Position numbers and translations under genes: made by a program | NCBI RefSeq assembly: GCF_033807715.1 | Contig: NC_084592.1 | Span: 23,383,501 to 23,447,500, forward strand | DNA: 64,000 bases | Direction: 5' to 3' | Origin: Cololabis saira | Taxonomy: Eukaryota > Chordata > Actinopteri > Beloniformes > Belonidae | Part shown: positions 52,788 through 64,000 of the stretch, piece after piece | Numbering within the stretch: the stretch's first letter is position 1 | Layout of the letters: each line of letters opens with the position of its first letter | The notes under the pieces: generated by a model | What the model was told of the DNA's origin: nothing | Database searches by the model: none | The model's input: the letters and a program-made list of their open reading frames with translations, nothing else

Positions 52788-53463
52788 TAAAGCTGCAAGC
52801 AGCGATGAACGGGCCCTCACGCGTGCAATTTTCACCAATAAAGATCAAGGACTCAAAACTAAGTCCGATGACACCACCCATGACTCTTTATTTAGAAAGT
52901 AGGAACTATCGAATATGGACCAATCAGATGAAGGAGGGGCGCGCTTTTTGGCGTCTATCGTAAAAGTAAAATGCCATGAAAAGTAATGCCCATTGTCGCA
53001 GGATGGAGACGCACATTTTGATGTATAACACACCTGGGTGCATGTTACAGTTCGGGCCGCATTAACGGCCGAAGAAATGGCATAAATTGCGCCAAAATTA
53101 CACGATTAATTCAAAATGGCCGACTTCCTGTTCGGTTTCGGCCATGCCGCCAAGAGACTTTTCTTTAAGTTGCGACATGATACAGGCGTGTACCGATTTT
53201 CGTGCATGTACGTCAAACCGTATTGTGGGGCTTGAGGCACAAAGTTTTCTAAGGGGCGCTGTTGAGCCATTTTGCCACGCACATTAATGCAAACCATTAA
53301 ATATAAAATTTTTCGCCAGGCCTGGCTTGCGTGCAAAATTTGGTGACTTTTGGGGCACGTTTAGGGGGGCAAAAAGGCCCTCCTTTCGTCGAAAAATTAA
53401 AAAAAAAGAGAAAAATTCCTACAGATATAATAGGACCTTCGCACTGTCAGTGCTCAGGCCCTA
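52788..53463 (-). mobile_element. Teleost repeat ending in GCTGCTTGCAGC, copy B (inverted)
   Basis: This is the reverse complement of copy A at 16312-17845, without the hAT insertion and with only one copy of the 139-bp unit. Read on the minus strand it starts near GGGCCTGAGCACTGACAGTG and ends GGGCCCGTTCATCGCTGC followed by TTGCAGC. The frame at 53106-53336 encodes the same peptide words as copy A (PLENFVPQAPQYGLTYMHEN, KPNRKSAILN). Copy B keeps more of the 5' region, including a GGGGGGCAAAAAGGCCCTCC segment. Its class is unknown to me; a Helitron/Helentron-like identity is only a suggestion from the terminal hairpin. Confidence 0.75.
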
Positions 53464-53943
53464 ATTATTCATATATAATTCTAATTAATCTGATGATTAC
53501 AACAATTATAAAATGCCGCTGCACCAGTGGTGGATCTAGAAATGTTTATGGCGGTGGCAAAGGAGTGGTAAGAGGCCTAGGTAGGGTGACACTTACATCT
53601 TCACTTTTAGAGTGTAAAATGTATTACGAAACCCCGATAAAACTTTCAGGGCTCGTTCAAAGTGTGATGCTTATCTTTCAGAAGCCCCTCTCAGTGTCTG
53701 TCAGCTGACTTGCTCTTTTCCCCTCCCCCACTGGTAATTTACAGGAGAGGAGAGGGTGCCGTATATGGATGAAAAGCTCCTCTTTTTAGCTTTCAATAAA
53801 CATTAAAATGACCTGCATAGTGCACATAGTTAAAAAAATATAAAAAAAATAGTTAGTTTGAAATGCACCATTATCTCCTGTCAGCACCAACATTTCAATC
53901 AATTACAAACTTATTTTCACCTTTAACTTTGTCTGTTTAAACA

Positions 53944-54578
53944 TACCGTATTTTCACGACCATTCGTCGCACCGTGTGAAAAGGCGCACCCTCATTTTTG
54001 TGTGTCATTTTTAGATTTAAAACACATACGGCGCACCGACCCAAAAGGCGCAGTCTACAGACACGGAGCTGCACGCACGCGTGCCGCAAAACACACACGC
54101 GCGCCGCAAAACACACACACCCGCTGCAGAACACACACACAAGCACACAAGTGTGCTTATTTAAAAATAGAGCGGGAGCAAAACTTAGTTTGACCAGCAC
54201 GGATCCTGTCTTTCCCCGGCGCGGATCCCGTCTTTCCCCGGCGCGGATCCCGTCTTTCCCCGGCGCGGATCCCGTCTTTCCCCGGCGCGGAACCCGTCTT
54301 TCCCCGGCGCAGAACCCGTCTTTCCCCGGCACGGATCCCATCTTTCCTGTCTTCCGCCAGCGCTACTGCTTTCAGTTTGAGGATGGTCTCATTCACGTCC
54401 GCAACTCACAGGTGCTTCACACGCCCCCTTCTCCCTTTACCGTTCTCATGGTGGCCGTCCGCCTTACATTACCGTAATACAGGTAATAGATACGGCGCAC
54501 CGTTTCATTGGGCGCGCAGCACATTTTTAAAAAGAAACATTTTTTTTATGTGCGCCTTATGGTCACGAAAATACGGTA
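53944..54578. mobile_element. TA-flanked inverted-repeat element (635 bp)
   Basis: The ends TACCGTATTTTCACGACCAT and ATGGTCACGAAAATACGGTA are inverted repeats, with TA at both extremes that could be the target duplication of a Tc1/mariner-type insertion. GGCGCACC words are repeated near both ends (53984-54060 and 54493-54562). This TACCGTATTTTC...GGCGCAC terminus is very common in fish genomes. It carries a 22-bp minisatellite (next entry) and no transposase. Confidence 0.75.
54200..54353. repeat. 22-bp minisatellite, seven units
   Basis: Seven tandem units based on CGGATCCCGTCTTTCCCCGG plus CG. The first four are nearly identical and the last three are variants (CGGAACCC, CAGAACCC, CGGATCCCATC). 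As 22 is not a multiple of three, the frame shifts with each unit, yet both strands stay open, producing 66-bp periodic peptides. These are by-products of the repeat. Confidence 0.92.
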
Positions 54579-54804
54579 ACCCAAAGAGACTGATTTTACC
54601 TGAAGCAGGTTAGGCGTCTCAGACGCGTCACTCTTATCTCCTGTCAGTGATGCAGCAACGCGTTAGCTGTGTAGCTGCATATCGGGGAGCAGACATTACA
54701 TCATATTTACAATTATATACCGTTTTTGGTGTGAATCAATCTTTTATTGCAATACAATGACACTCTTAAGTTTCCCTCCCCCCAGACCCACGCCTGTACT
54801 GCAC

Positions 54805-55551
54805 TAGCCGGTAGTCAGAACAAAGGAAACAAAGGGGTTGAAATTGCGACATAAAAATAAAAAGGAATTGCTCAAATTTTTTTGTAGTTCTAAACACATT
54901 TATGGTATTTTTACTTTTATGTTACTCCCTTTTTCCTAGAGAAAACAATCCAAATACAAACACATTGTAAAGCCAATAGCAACTTTCCTTACTTAAAAGC
55001 TGGCAACATTGGCTGACCTAAACATAGAACAAACTTGAAGTGGTCACTTCAGTGTTTCAGAACTGTTTCCATTTTGAAATATTACAAATTGGACAGAGAA
55101 TTCAGTGCTACAGCATCTTCCACTGTTTATAATTTGGGAATTGTTTGGACACAAAAGGCAATTGCTTCTTCTTTCTATTTTGTACATCGGTTAAAGTATC
55201 AGATCGGGACTCAGTAGCAGCACATACTCAAAACCAAGTGACTCGGACTTGAGAGGAAAGAAATGTGAACGGGACATCCCTATTATATAATACAATACAA
55301 TATACACCTTCATTGTGAAATGTTAAATCAATGTTACTGGTTTCGATTGAATGGCCAGACAGATTAACTTAGAAAGTTGAGTAAAACTTCTTTCACAACA
55401 TGAACTTGACTGGTCAAATAATTACATCTCATCTGAAAGGCAAATGTGTTCATACACAACATCTTGCCATAATGGGTTAACAGAGACTTGGATATTTTGG
55501 GACATGAAAGGCACTGATTTTGCATAACTCAGAAGAACATACTTGTTTATG
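54805..55551. other. Unique sequence, no gene seen
   Basis: No exon, RNA gene or transposon end is recognisable. Confidence 0.5.
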
Positions 55552-55620
55552 TTCAATTCAATTTTATTTATATAGCATCTATTACAAGAGAAGTTGTCTC
55601 TACCATCAGGGACTAGCTTT
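55552..55620 (-). mobile_element. Antisense LINE-type 3' tail
   Basis: The plus strand reads GTTCAATTCAATTTTATTTA then TATAGC, the reverse complement of the TATAAATAAAATTGAATTGA tail type seen at 33827. The similarity beyond about 55620 is not clear. Confidence 0.5.
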
Positions 55621-56037
55621 GGTGAGAACTTTCCAGTGTGAAGCAGAGTGATTGTAAGAGGGTCCGTAATCACTGCTGTATGCTTTTTACAGGTAAAAAC
55701 GGAGAGAAAAATTACTTGATGGAGTGTAAGTTGAAGAGTGATGTAGAAAATAGAAGACACTTTTCATTCAACCGAGATGGAACGGAAAAAGAAGAGGAAA
55801 CAAGCAAGAATGTGGTGACCTTTCTGAAAGTACAAACTTAGCCTTTTGATAATGTAGCTGCCAAAACTCTGTTTCAGTTCCTACATCCTCCATCAGTGTA
55901 TGGTCAAATTAATTAATTCTTCTAAGGGTACATTCTATTTTCTTTTAGTTAAATGTACCAGCTATCATGAAGGTAGTTGTTCCATGACAACACTACAGGA
56001 AGTCATTGTGCCCTTACAAATGACCATTATTCGAAAA

Positions 56038-56164
56038 CATCCCTGTGATGAGTTGGTAACCTTTCCAGAGTATAGTCTTGTCTTTTGTCCAAAGAAAGCT
56101 GGGCTAGGCTGCAGATCCCTTTGACCCTGAAGGGGCAGAAAAGACAGGAATTGAATGGATGGAT
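56038..56164 (+). mobile_element. 3' tail of the tRNA-headed SINE-like family, degenerate
   Basis: The order CCCTGTGATGAGTTGGTAAC, then CTTTCCAGAGT, then GGGCTAGGCTGCAG, then TTTGACCCTGAAGGGGCAGA and finally GAATGGATGGATG follows the known 3' region of the teleost GGCACGGTGGC family. It is heavily mutated, so an old insertion. Confidence 0.55.
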
Positions 56165-59099
56165 GCAAAAACAAGGGACACTGCATTTAAATATTTATTA
56201 AAACCTGTGACCTGCTGTGATATTTTACCCTAGGCTCAGCTCCCTCTTTTTTACCATCTAAACAATAAGTGAAATGGAAACTAAAGGGGGATGTTGCAAT
56301 AGCTTAGAGGGCCACTCCATAGGCTTGGACTCGGAGGTCAGCTGCTTTTTACAACATCGTCCGAGATTGATTTGTGTTTGTTTTTCTGTAAAGTCACTGT
56401 CTTGGTTTCTTTTCCATTGTTACGTCCCTGCCTTTATGTCTGCTTTAGCTCAGTGAGGAAGTTTTAATGTTATTGATGTGTGTCATAAAGGTCCTGTTCA
56501 GTTGCAAGAAGTGACTGACACACAAGTTCACAGACAGTTGTGGTGGTTTTTACTGATAGTAGTAACGAGAGACCTTGAGAGCTAGACGATGGTTCACGGG
56601 ATGTAATCTAATATTTATTCAAGTGAAGTTTTAGATTGATAGTTCAACATAAGGAATAAAATGAAATAAAATAAAATGGAACTACATTCAGAGTGCAAAA
56701 GTAAAAAATGCAAAGTGATAAAGTTTTAATCAGGCATTTAACCCAAGAAGTCCAAAAAAAAGAGCTTAATCTAAAAAAGTTCATCTGTTGGCTGATAGAT
56801 AAGGAAGGTGGAACCTGATAGATGAAGAAACTTGTTTGCTCAAGTACAAGAAGTCTAAGAATTCAAGCTTCAAGATAAGCTGCGGGAGTTTCGACACATT
56901 TTTAATTCCCTTTCTGTCCCTTTTCCTCTATTTGATCTAAAAGACATACAATTATAATAATGCCTTTTCATTAAAACATTTTTGAGGATGATTAAGTAAG
57001 GGCAGAACGGGTAGCTGGGCAGTGAAATAGTTGTCTGCTGTAGCTTTTTACATTTTTTTTTCATTATTAAATATCTGAGTGAATATCCTTAAAAAAATGT
57101 TTAGATTTTTATGCCAAAGGTTGTATTGTATTCATATAGTCCTTTCTCCCAAGAGTCTCTCAAAATGGGCCTTTTTATTCTTTTTGAAAATTGAAACACT
57201 TTTCAGTGTTATAACAAGATGTTTTATGTGAGTCGTAACTGGTGGGGACAAGCAAGCTACATGATCCTTGAGCTTGGAGGACGCCTGTCTGAAATAAAGT
57301 GAACACAGACTGCTGGTAGAATTAGGATAAAGGCAAAGAGCTAAATTCAAGTTGTGTTGCATTAGGCTATTCATTTGATTTCATTTTACTCACATCAGAA
57401 CGTACTGTATGTGGCCAGTAGATTGTTGTTTTGGAATTAATTGAGTGAATTCAGTATATTACATTTGATCATGTTTAAATCTTTTCTTCTTTCTTTCATG
57501 TCTGACTTTAACTGTAGGAGGGCAACTCCTGTGAAATGTCAACCAATGAGCATTGACAGTGCCGTAACATCGTAAGGGCTAGACTGGATAAGACACTTTA
57601 AAGAAAAAGCTTTTAACTCAAGATGACGCATCTGTACTATTGGTTGACCTTTTTCATTTTCTTCTTCTTTTTCAACAAATGCAAAATGCAGGGGACAAAG
57701 TTGTTTTAAATCATCCATCACTAACATTGCCTACAATGTTTTCTGTGCTTTGGAGATTTTTTTTAACCTTATCTGCCATTTTACATATTTTAACTTTATG
57801 ATTGACAGAAGAAAACGAAAAGAGGAGGACAGGATGTATATGTGGAGATGAATAATGATAGCTGCGGCCGTCAGAGGCCAGTTTTTTGTCCTTTACTATG
57901 TGACACTTCCTGATTCTGTACACAGATATGTTATTCTTTTTCCTATATGTAAACATAATTTCTTTATTCAGACCAGACAGACATGGAAAAGTCTAGTTAT
58001 ATAATAGAATGTAAAAGATTATCCTGAAATTGTTGCTGTTGTGTCGGAGGGATATTGATGCAACCGTGAGTTATTATGTAACACCAGTCCACCCCCTTAT
58101 TTAGTTAATCACATTTGTAGCTCATGGAGTTGTATGAAAATGTTTGTAAAAACTGTGCTGTGTGAGAGTGAAATGCTTTGCGTGCCATTAGAGAGGGGAT
58201 CGTTGTCATTGAGAAGCATCATTGGGTTGGATGTAGCCTTGACCTTCCAGCTTCCTGCTGTGCTGGTGCAGAGATGCTGTGACTCTTTTTCAAAGTCACT
58301 GTACTGAACTTGAGAGGTGGAGGTTTGGAGTTAGCTTCAGTTGCCTCGATCTGTGGCCCGCTTTGGTTCACTGCCAGCTTTGTGGTTTGACTTCCACTTG
58401 ACTTCCACTCCAGATGTTCCCGGCTACAAGCTGGTGTGTTTGTGTGTGTATGCGAATAGTTGGATTTTCACTCTGGATTAGTGGATATGACCACATGCAA
58501 ATATGTGTCAGGATGTTGCATGAAAGATTGTGTTCTCAGCTTCTTTTTTTTTTCTTCTTAATTTTCACCTCAGACAAGATCTGTCAAATTTCCCAAAGGC
58601 ATGTCAAGCACAAAAAAAAAAATCCCACCATGGCACTTAGCTAACATGCAAGGTCGAATTTATCATGGAATAGGATTGCACATAAACAGCTATGGCTTGA
58701 AAAGGAAAAATGCTTTTTTTTTTTAACAAAAGTTATAGTTGTGAATTTAGTTTTTGTGTTTACATTTTTTTTTATTTTGGTCTCCATCAAACACTCAAAG
58801 CTGATAAAATGGAATTTATTGTTCCCTGGAAAGTGAAAAACCCTCACCGCAAATGCCAGTCATTTGGACAAGTGAGGTTTTAAATTCAGACATTTAGTTG
58901 TTACTTCAGACTGAAAAACAAAAACAACCTCCTGGTTAGAGCTCAGCTTACTGTATGTGAAACATTTCATTCTTTTGTGTAGTATTCTTTACGAACTACG
59001 TATGTTTTTATCATGTGTTCTGTTTTCATTCATGTAGTCATTATTATTACATGAAGAAGATGTGTTTAACGAAAGCAAGTTACAATTGAACTTGCATGT

Positions 59100-59216
59100 T
59101 TTTGGGGGCTGTGGGTGGAAACCCAAGCATGGGGAGGACATGCAAGCTTGACGCAGAAAGACTCCTGCCAGGAATTGAACCAGGAACCTTACTGCTGTGC
59201 GGCGGCATCGCTAAGA
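59100..59216 (-). mobile_element. Antisense copy of tRNA-headed SINE-like family
   Basis: On the minus strand the B box GGTTCAATTCC (59181-59171) is followed by CTTTCTGCGTCAAGCTTGCA and then TGTCCTCCCC and a GGGTTTCCACCCACAG word. This is the same order as in the copy at 29901. The A-box head is not clear and the tail is missing. Confidence 0.6.
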
Positions 59217-60380
59217 GTCATTAGTCATAATAGTAAGACTTAGACTGCAGTCTGTTATGTTTCTACCACAAACCAAACGCTGGTTTCATACTGCTGTCAC
59301 AGTTATGTCCACAAGTAGTTAAACATTGACAGAATATTTGCCTATTTTTTTAATGATTTTTCCTTTAACCATCCCAGTTAAATGACAGGCAGATTGGCGC
59401 AATCAACTTCAAACCTTTTACCGCTTCATTTGTTGAACAGTAATGAGGGAATGGACTGCACCTTGCCAATTGACTTCTTTTCAGTCAACTCTCCATACAC
59501 TTTTGAGCCCCTAGAAATGGAGTTGCTTCACTGAAAATGGCTGTAATTCCTGAATTAAAATTTAAGCTAAAAGTGTAAACTTTGATCACTATTGGTGCTT
59601 TTATTTTTAATCTATTACGGTGATGTGTGAAGGCAAAAACCTTCTGTGATTGTCCTTCTGGGACATCCATCAGGGAACACAGATGCAGTGGTGGGTGTTC
59701 CCTGATGGATGAGACTTTATTTTACACCCCAAGCCTTGAAAACACTTTTACGGATAAGGAAATCACAAGGCTTTCAAGGATCTTTGTGTCCTCTAATCTA
59801 TAATTGTGCACAATGGAAGTAACAAGAAGTAAAAGAAAGAGAAGAAAGAAGATTACAAAGTTGCATGAAGACAATGGAAGTTGCAATAAAACAGTTGCTT
59901 GTGTGTAAGGTGTGAGTTGTGTGTGTATGTGTGTAGGGGAGAACAGAGTGGACAATGTTTGTAAATGGACAAAAGAAAGATATAGATAACATAATGAACT
60001 GCAATAAAACTAAATAAATCTTGGGCTATATATAATAAATGTCCCCTCACAGTTCTGAAATCTAAGAAAATGCCAAACTAATATACCTGGATTGACCTTC
60101 GTATCACAAGTATCTGGCACACTTGGGAAGTTTTACAGTCGATAATACACACATAAGCTTAACATTTATTTTCAAAAAAGATAGATGTACATATGGTGGA
60201 ATCATTTATTGATGCTTTGATTTGCAGCTCATCCCAGACACTGAGAAATGGCATGAATCCTTCAACCATGATTAAGTAGTCAACTAAAAATCATGACTCA
60301 ACTCTCATGGCATCTCATTCTCATCTTAAGAGTCAACTTCACTCAGTATTTGGATAACTCTTTCTGTATCCCTGCTGCTT

Positions 60381-60780
60381 AACAACCCTAAGGCCCTGTC
60401 TCCCTCACCCATCTCAATATCAGCATCCACCAGCGATTTAAGAGTTCAGTACTTCTTTTAGGGGAAGTCAAGTCTCCACCCAGGATGCATGTAAGGATGC
60501 GCCCTGATCCGATCATTCGAACCACATCTGGAGATTTTCTGGACCTCATGTCACCGTGTTTTTTTAACAGTGTAAATGCAAATGTGTCCTGAGAGTAAGA
60601 ACCAATTACAAGCCGCCAGTCGAGATGCACGCGGAGACACTGTGGCAAGTATGAGACGCACTTTGAGCTGGATAGAGTCACTCATGCTGTCTTCACTTCT
60701 AGTTTAGTTAAGAGTAACTCCTTGTACGGTGGTTCTGATCAATTATCCCTTTGTGGACTGCGAGCTGAGAGAAAAAACAG
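60381..60780. other. Unclassified stretch before the LINE relic, possibly repeat
   Basis: The CGCCCTGATCCGATCATTCG segment and the GCCGCCAGTCGAGATGCACG segment have a repeat-like flavour but I cannot name them. The 97-codon minus-strand frame has no recognised domain. Confidence 0.3.
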
Positions 60781-60811
60781 TAGTCCGCCTTCTGACGGAG
60801 AAAAAATGATG

Positions 60812-61075
60812 ACATCTGTACTGGCCTCCCTATATTGGCTCCCAGTTCATCTTTTCCCTTGTTTTTAAGAGTCCCAATGGCATGGCATTATAGTTCTTGT
60901 CTAAACTATTACACCTCCCCTCTCCAGTTCAAAACCCTGAGGTCCCCAAAGCAATTGCTGTCGGTCATTCCCAGATCCAGGCACGGACCCTTTCTCAGTG
61001 GTGGGTCCTAATTCATGGAACAGCCTACTCTACAACATATCCAGAACCTCTGAAAACATTTTTGTTTCTTTCTGA
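60812..61075 (+). pseudogene. Degenerate C-terminal part of a LINE ORF2 protein
   Basis: One frame begins TSVLASLYWLPVHL, the hallmark 'hWLPVxxRIxFK' segment that lies downstream of the reverse transcriptase in CR1/L2/Rex-type LINE proteins. The same frame, after three stop codons, reads DPFSVVGPNSWNSLL, which matches the 'RAFSVVGPxLWNSLP' segment that follows it in intact elements at about this spacing. The protein would end soon after, near 61075. Stops at 60866-60868 and later ones make it non-functional. It is a 5'-truncated, old copy; the exact LINE clade is not resolved. Confidence 0.72.
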
Positions 61076-61109
61076 TCTTGAATCCTATTGGAGGAGGATA
61101 CCTTGACTT

Positions 61110-63570
<2,461 letters not shown>

Positions 63571-63818
63571 AGCAAAATCAATGTTAGAGATGGCAACCAT
63601 CTTTGATACCTTTTACCTGGTGTCCTGTGTTGCCAGTTTTTGTAAGAGTAACAATCAGATCTGTGAAAACGAGTCCAAAGAACTGACATGGTCTTTTATT
63701 GCTAAAATTCCTGTAGAAAATTATTCAATTCATTCATGTTCAACAGTTTTTCAACTGCATGAGGAAACTAGAATAGCCAAAATGCAAAAAATAAAAACAA
63801 ACAAACAAACAACATAGC

Positions 63819-63998
63819 AGATTGGAAAAGTTCATGACTGAACACAACATCCTGTGTGATAGCCAATACGGATTCAGAAAGCAACATTCGACAGCACTTG
63901 CCCTCACAGAGTCCTTAGAACTGATTAAAGATGCGCTTGACCACAAATTATATATAGTAGGCATCTTTATTGACCTCAAAAAAGCTTTTGACACTATA
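63819..63998 (+). CDS. LINE reverse transcriptase fragment, running off the window
   Basis: An uninterrupted frame reads RLEKFMTEHNIL, then SQYGFRKQHSTALAL, then IFIDLKKAFDTI, and is still open at the window edge. The QYGFRKxxST segment and the FxDLxxAFDT segment (reverse transcriptase motif A, with its catalytic Asp) are diagnostic of non-LTR retrotransposon ORF2 polymerases of the CR1/L2/Rex kind. The spacing between the two is normal. No stop or frameshift is visible in 60 codons, so the copy is younger than the relic at 60812. Similarity begins abruptly after an (AAAC)n run at 63794-63812, consistent with 5' truncation, which is usual for LINEs. Whether an active element lies beyond the window cannot be judged. 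Confidence 0.85.
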
Positions 63999-64000
63999 AA

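Larger units (their letters stand above)
53525..54796. mobile_element. hAT transposon interrupted by a TA-flanked element
   Basis: The left end CAGTGGTGGATCTAG and right end, read inwards, CAGGCGTGGGTCTGG, match at 11 of 15 positions. The flanks CGCTGCAC (53517-53524) and TACTGCAC (54797-54804) share 6 of 8 bases, suggesting an old 8-bp target duplication. About half of its length is the later insertion at 53944-54578. No transposase remains. Confidence 0.6.
55621..60380. other. Mostly unique sequence with two SINE relics
   Basis: Apart from the SINE-family relics at 56038 and 59100, I see no gene. T-rich and A-rich runs are frequent (58545, 58610, 58705). A purine-rich tract lies at 59818-59870. 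Frames are short and unrecognised. Confidence 0.45.

Noticed and set aside
53937..54477. Gly/Arg-rich and Pro-rich frames up to 159 codons
   Set aside because: Produced by the 22-bp minisatellite and CA-rich DNA inside a TA-flanked transposon.

Overview
This 64 kb window looks like vertebrate, most likely teleost fish, non-coding DNA, either intergenic or deep intronic. Three things point there. The composition is AT-rich with no dense open reading frames. Long pure (GT)n/(CA)n tracts are present, typical of fish. Many inserts have the termini of DNA transposons and retroposons that are abundant in teleosts: hAT elements with 8-bp target duplications, TTAA-flanked elements, TTA-flanked MITEs, a tRNA-headed SINE-like family, and LINE reverse transcriptase remnants. 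The species is not identifiable from what I can see. I found no convincing host protein-coding gene, rRNA, tRNA or CRISPR array.

Layout. 1-10057 is mostly unique sequence with short microsatellites. 10058-10990 is a hAT element with an inner MITE. 11000-15574 is mostly unique, with a Harbinger-like fragment near 12.6-13.1 kb. 15575-17845 holds a small hAT-like element, a LINE-tail fragment and a fish repeat split by a hAT insertion with a perfect target duplication. 17850-27720 is mostly unique apart from an (AT)n/(GT)n block at 21.75-22.06 kb. 27725-30438 is a composite TTAA-flanked element packed with older inserts. 30641-32500 is a hAT element plus a hAT end. 33.5-33.8 kb is a LINE-type 3' tail. 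37760-39010 is a (GT)n tract, SINE remnant, TTAA MITE and another MITE laid end to end. 43.5-44.5 kb has two long (GT)n tracts beside a possible orphan exon. 51384-54796 holds a hAT element, a second (inverted) copy of the fish repeat, and a hAT element containing a TA-flanked element with a 22-bp minisatellite. 55.5-61.1 kb has LINE and SINE relics. 63438-63564 is (CA)n, and the window ends inside an open LINE reverse transcriptase segment.

There is no pathway or operon to describe. What the window shows is nesting: the order of insertions can be read from target-site duplications. The clearest cases are the hAT at 16726-17605, the MITE family found only inside other transposons, and the TA element inside the 53525-54796 hAT. 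Between the elements lie long unique stretches, a few of which look like candidate conserved non-coding DNA, but that needs alignment. I did not find evidence of a new biological system; the items most worth a second look are the orphan exon candidate, the higher-order 63-bp array, the nested-only MITE family and the shared reading frame in the two fish-repeat copies.
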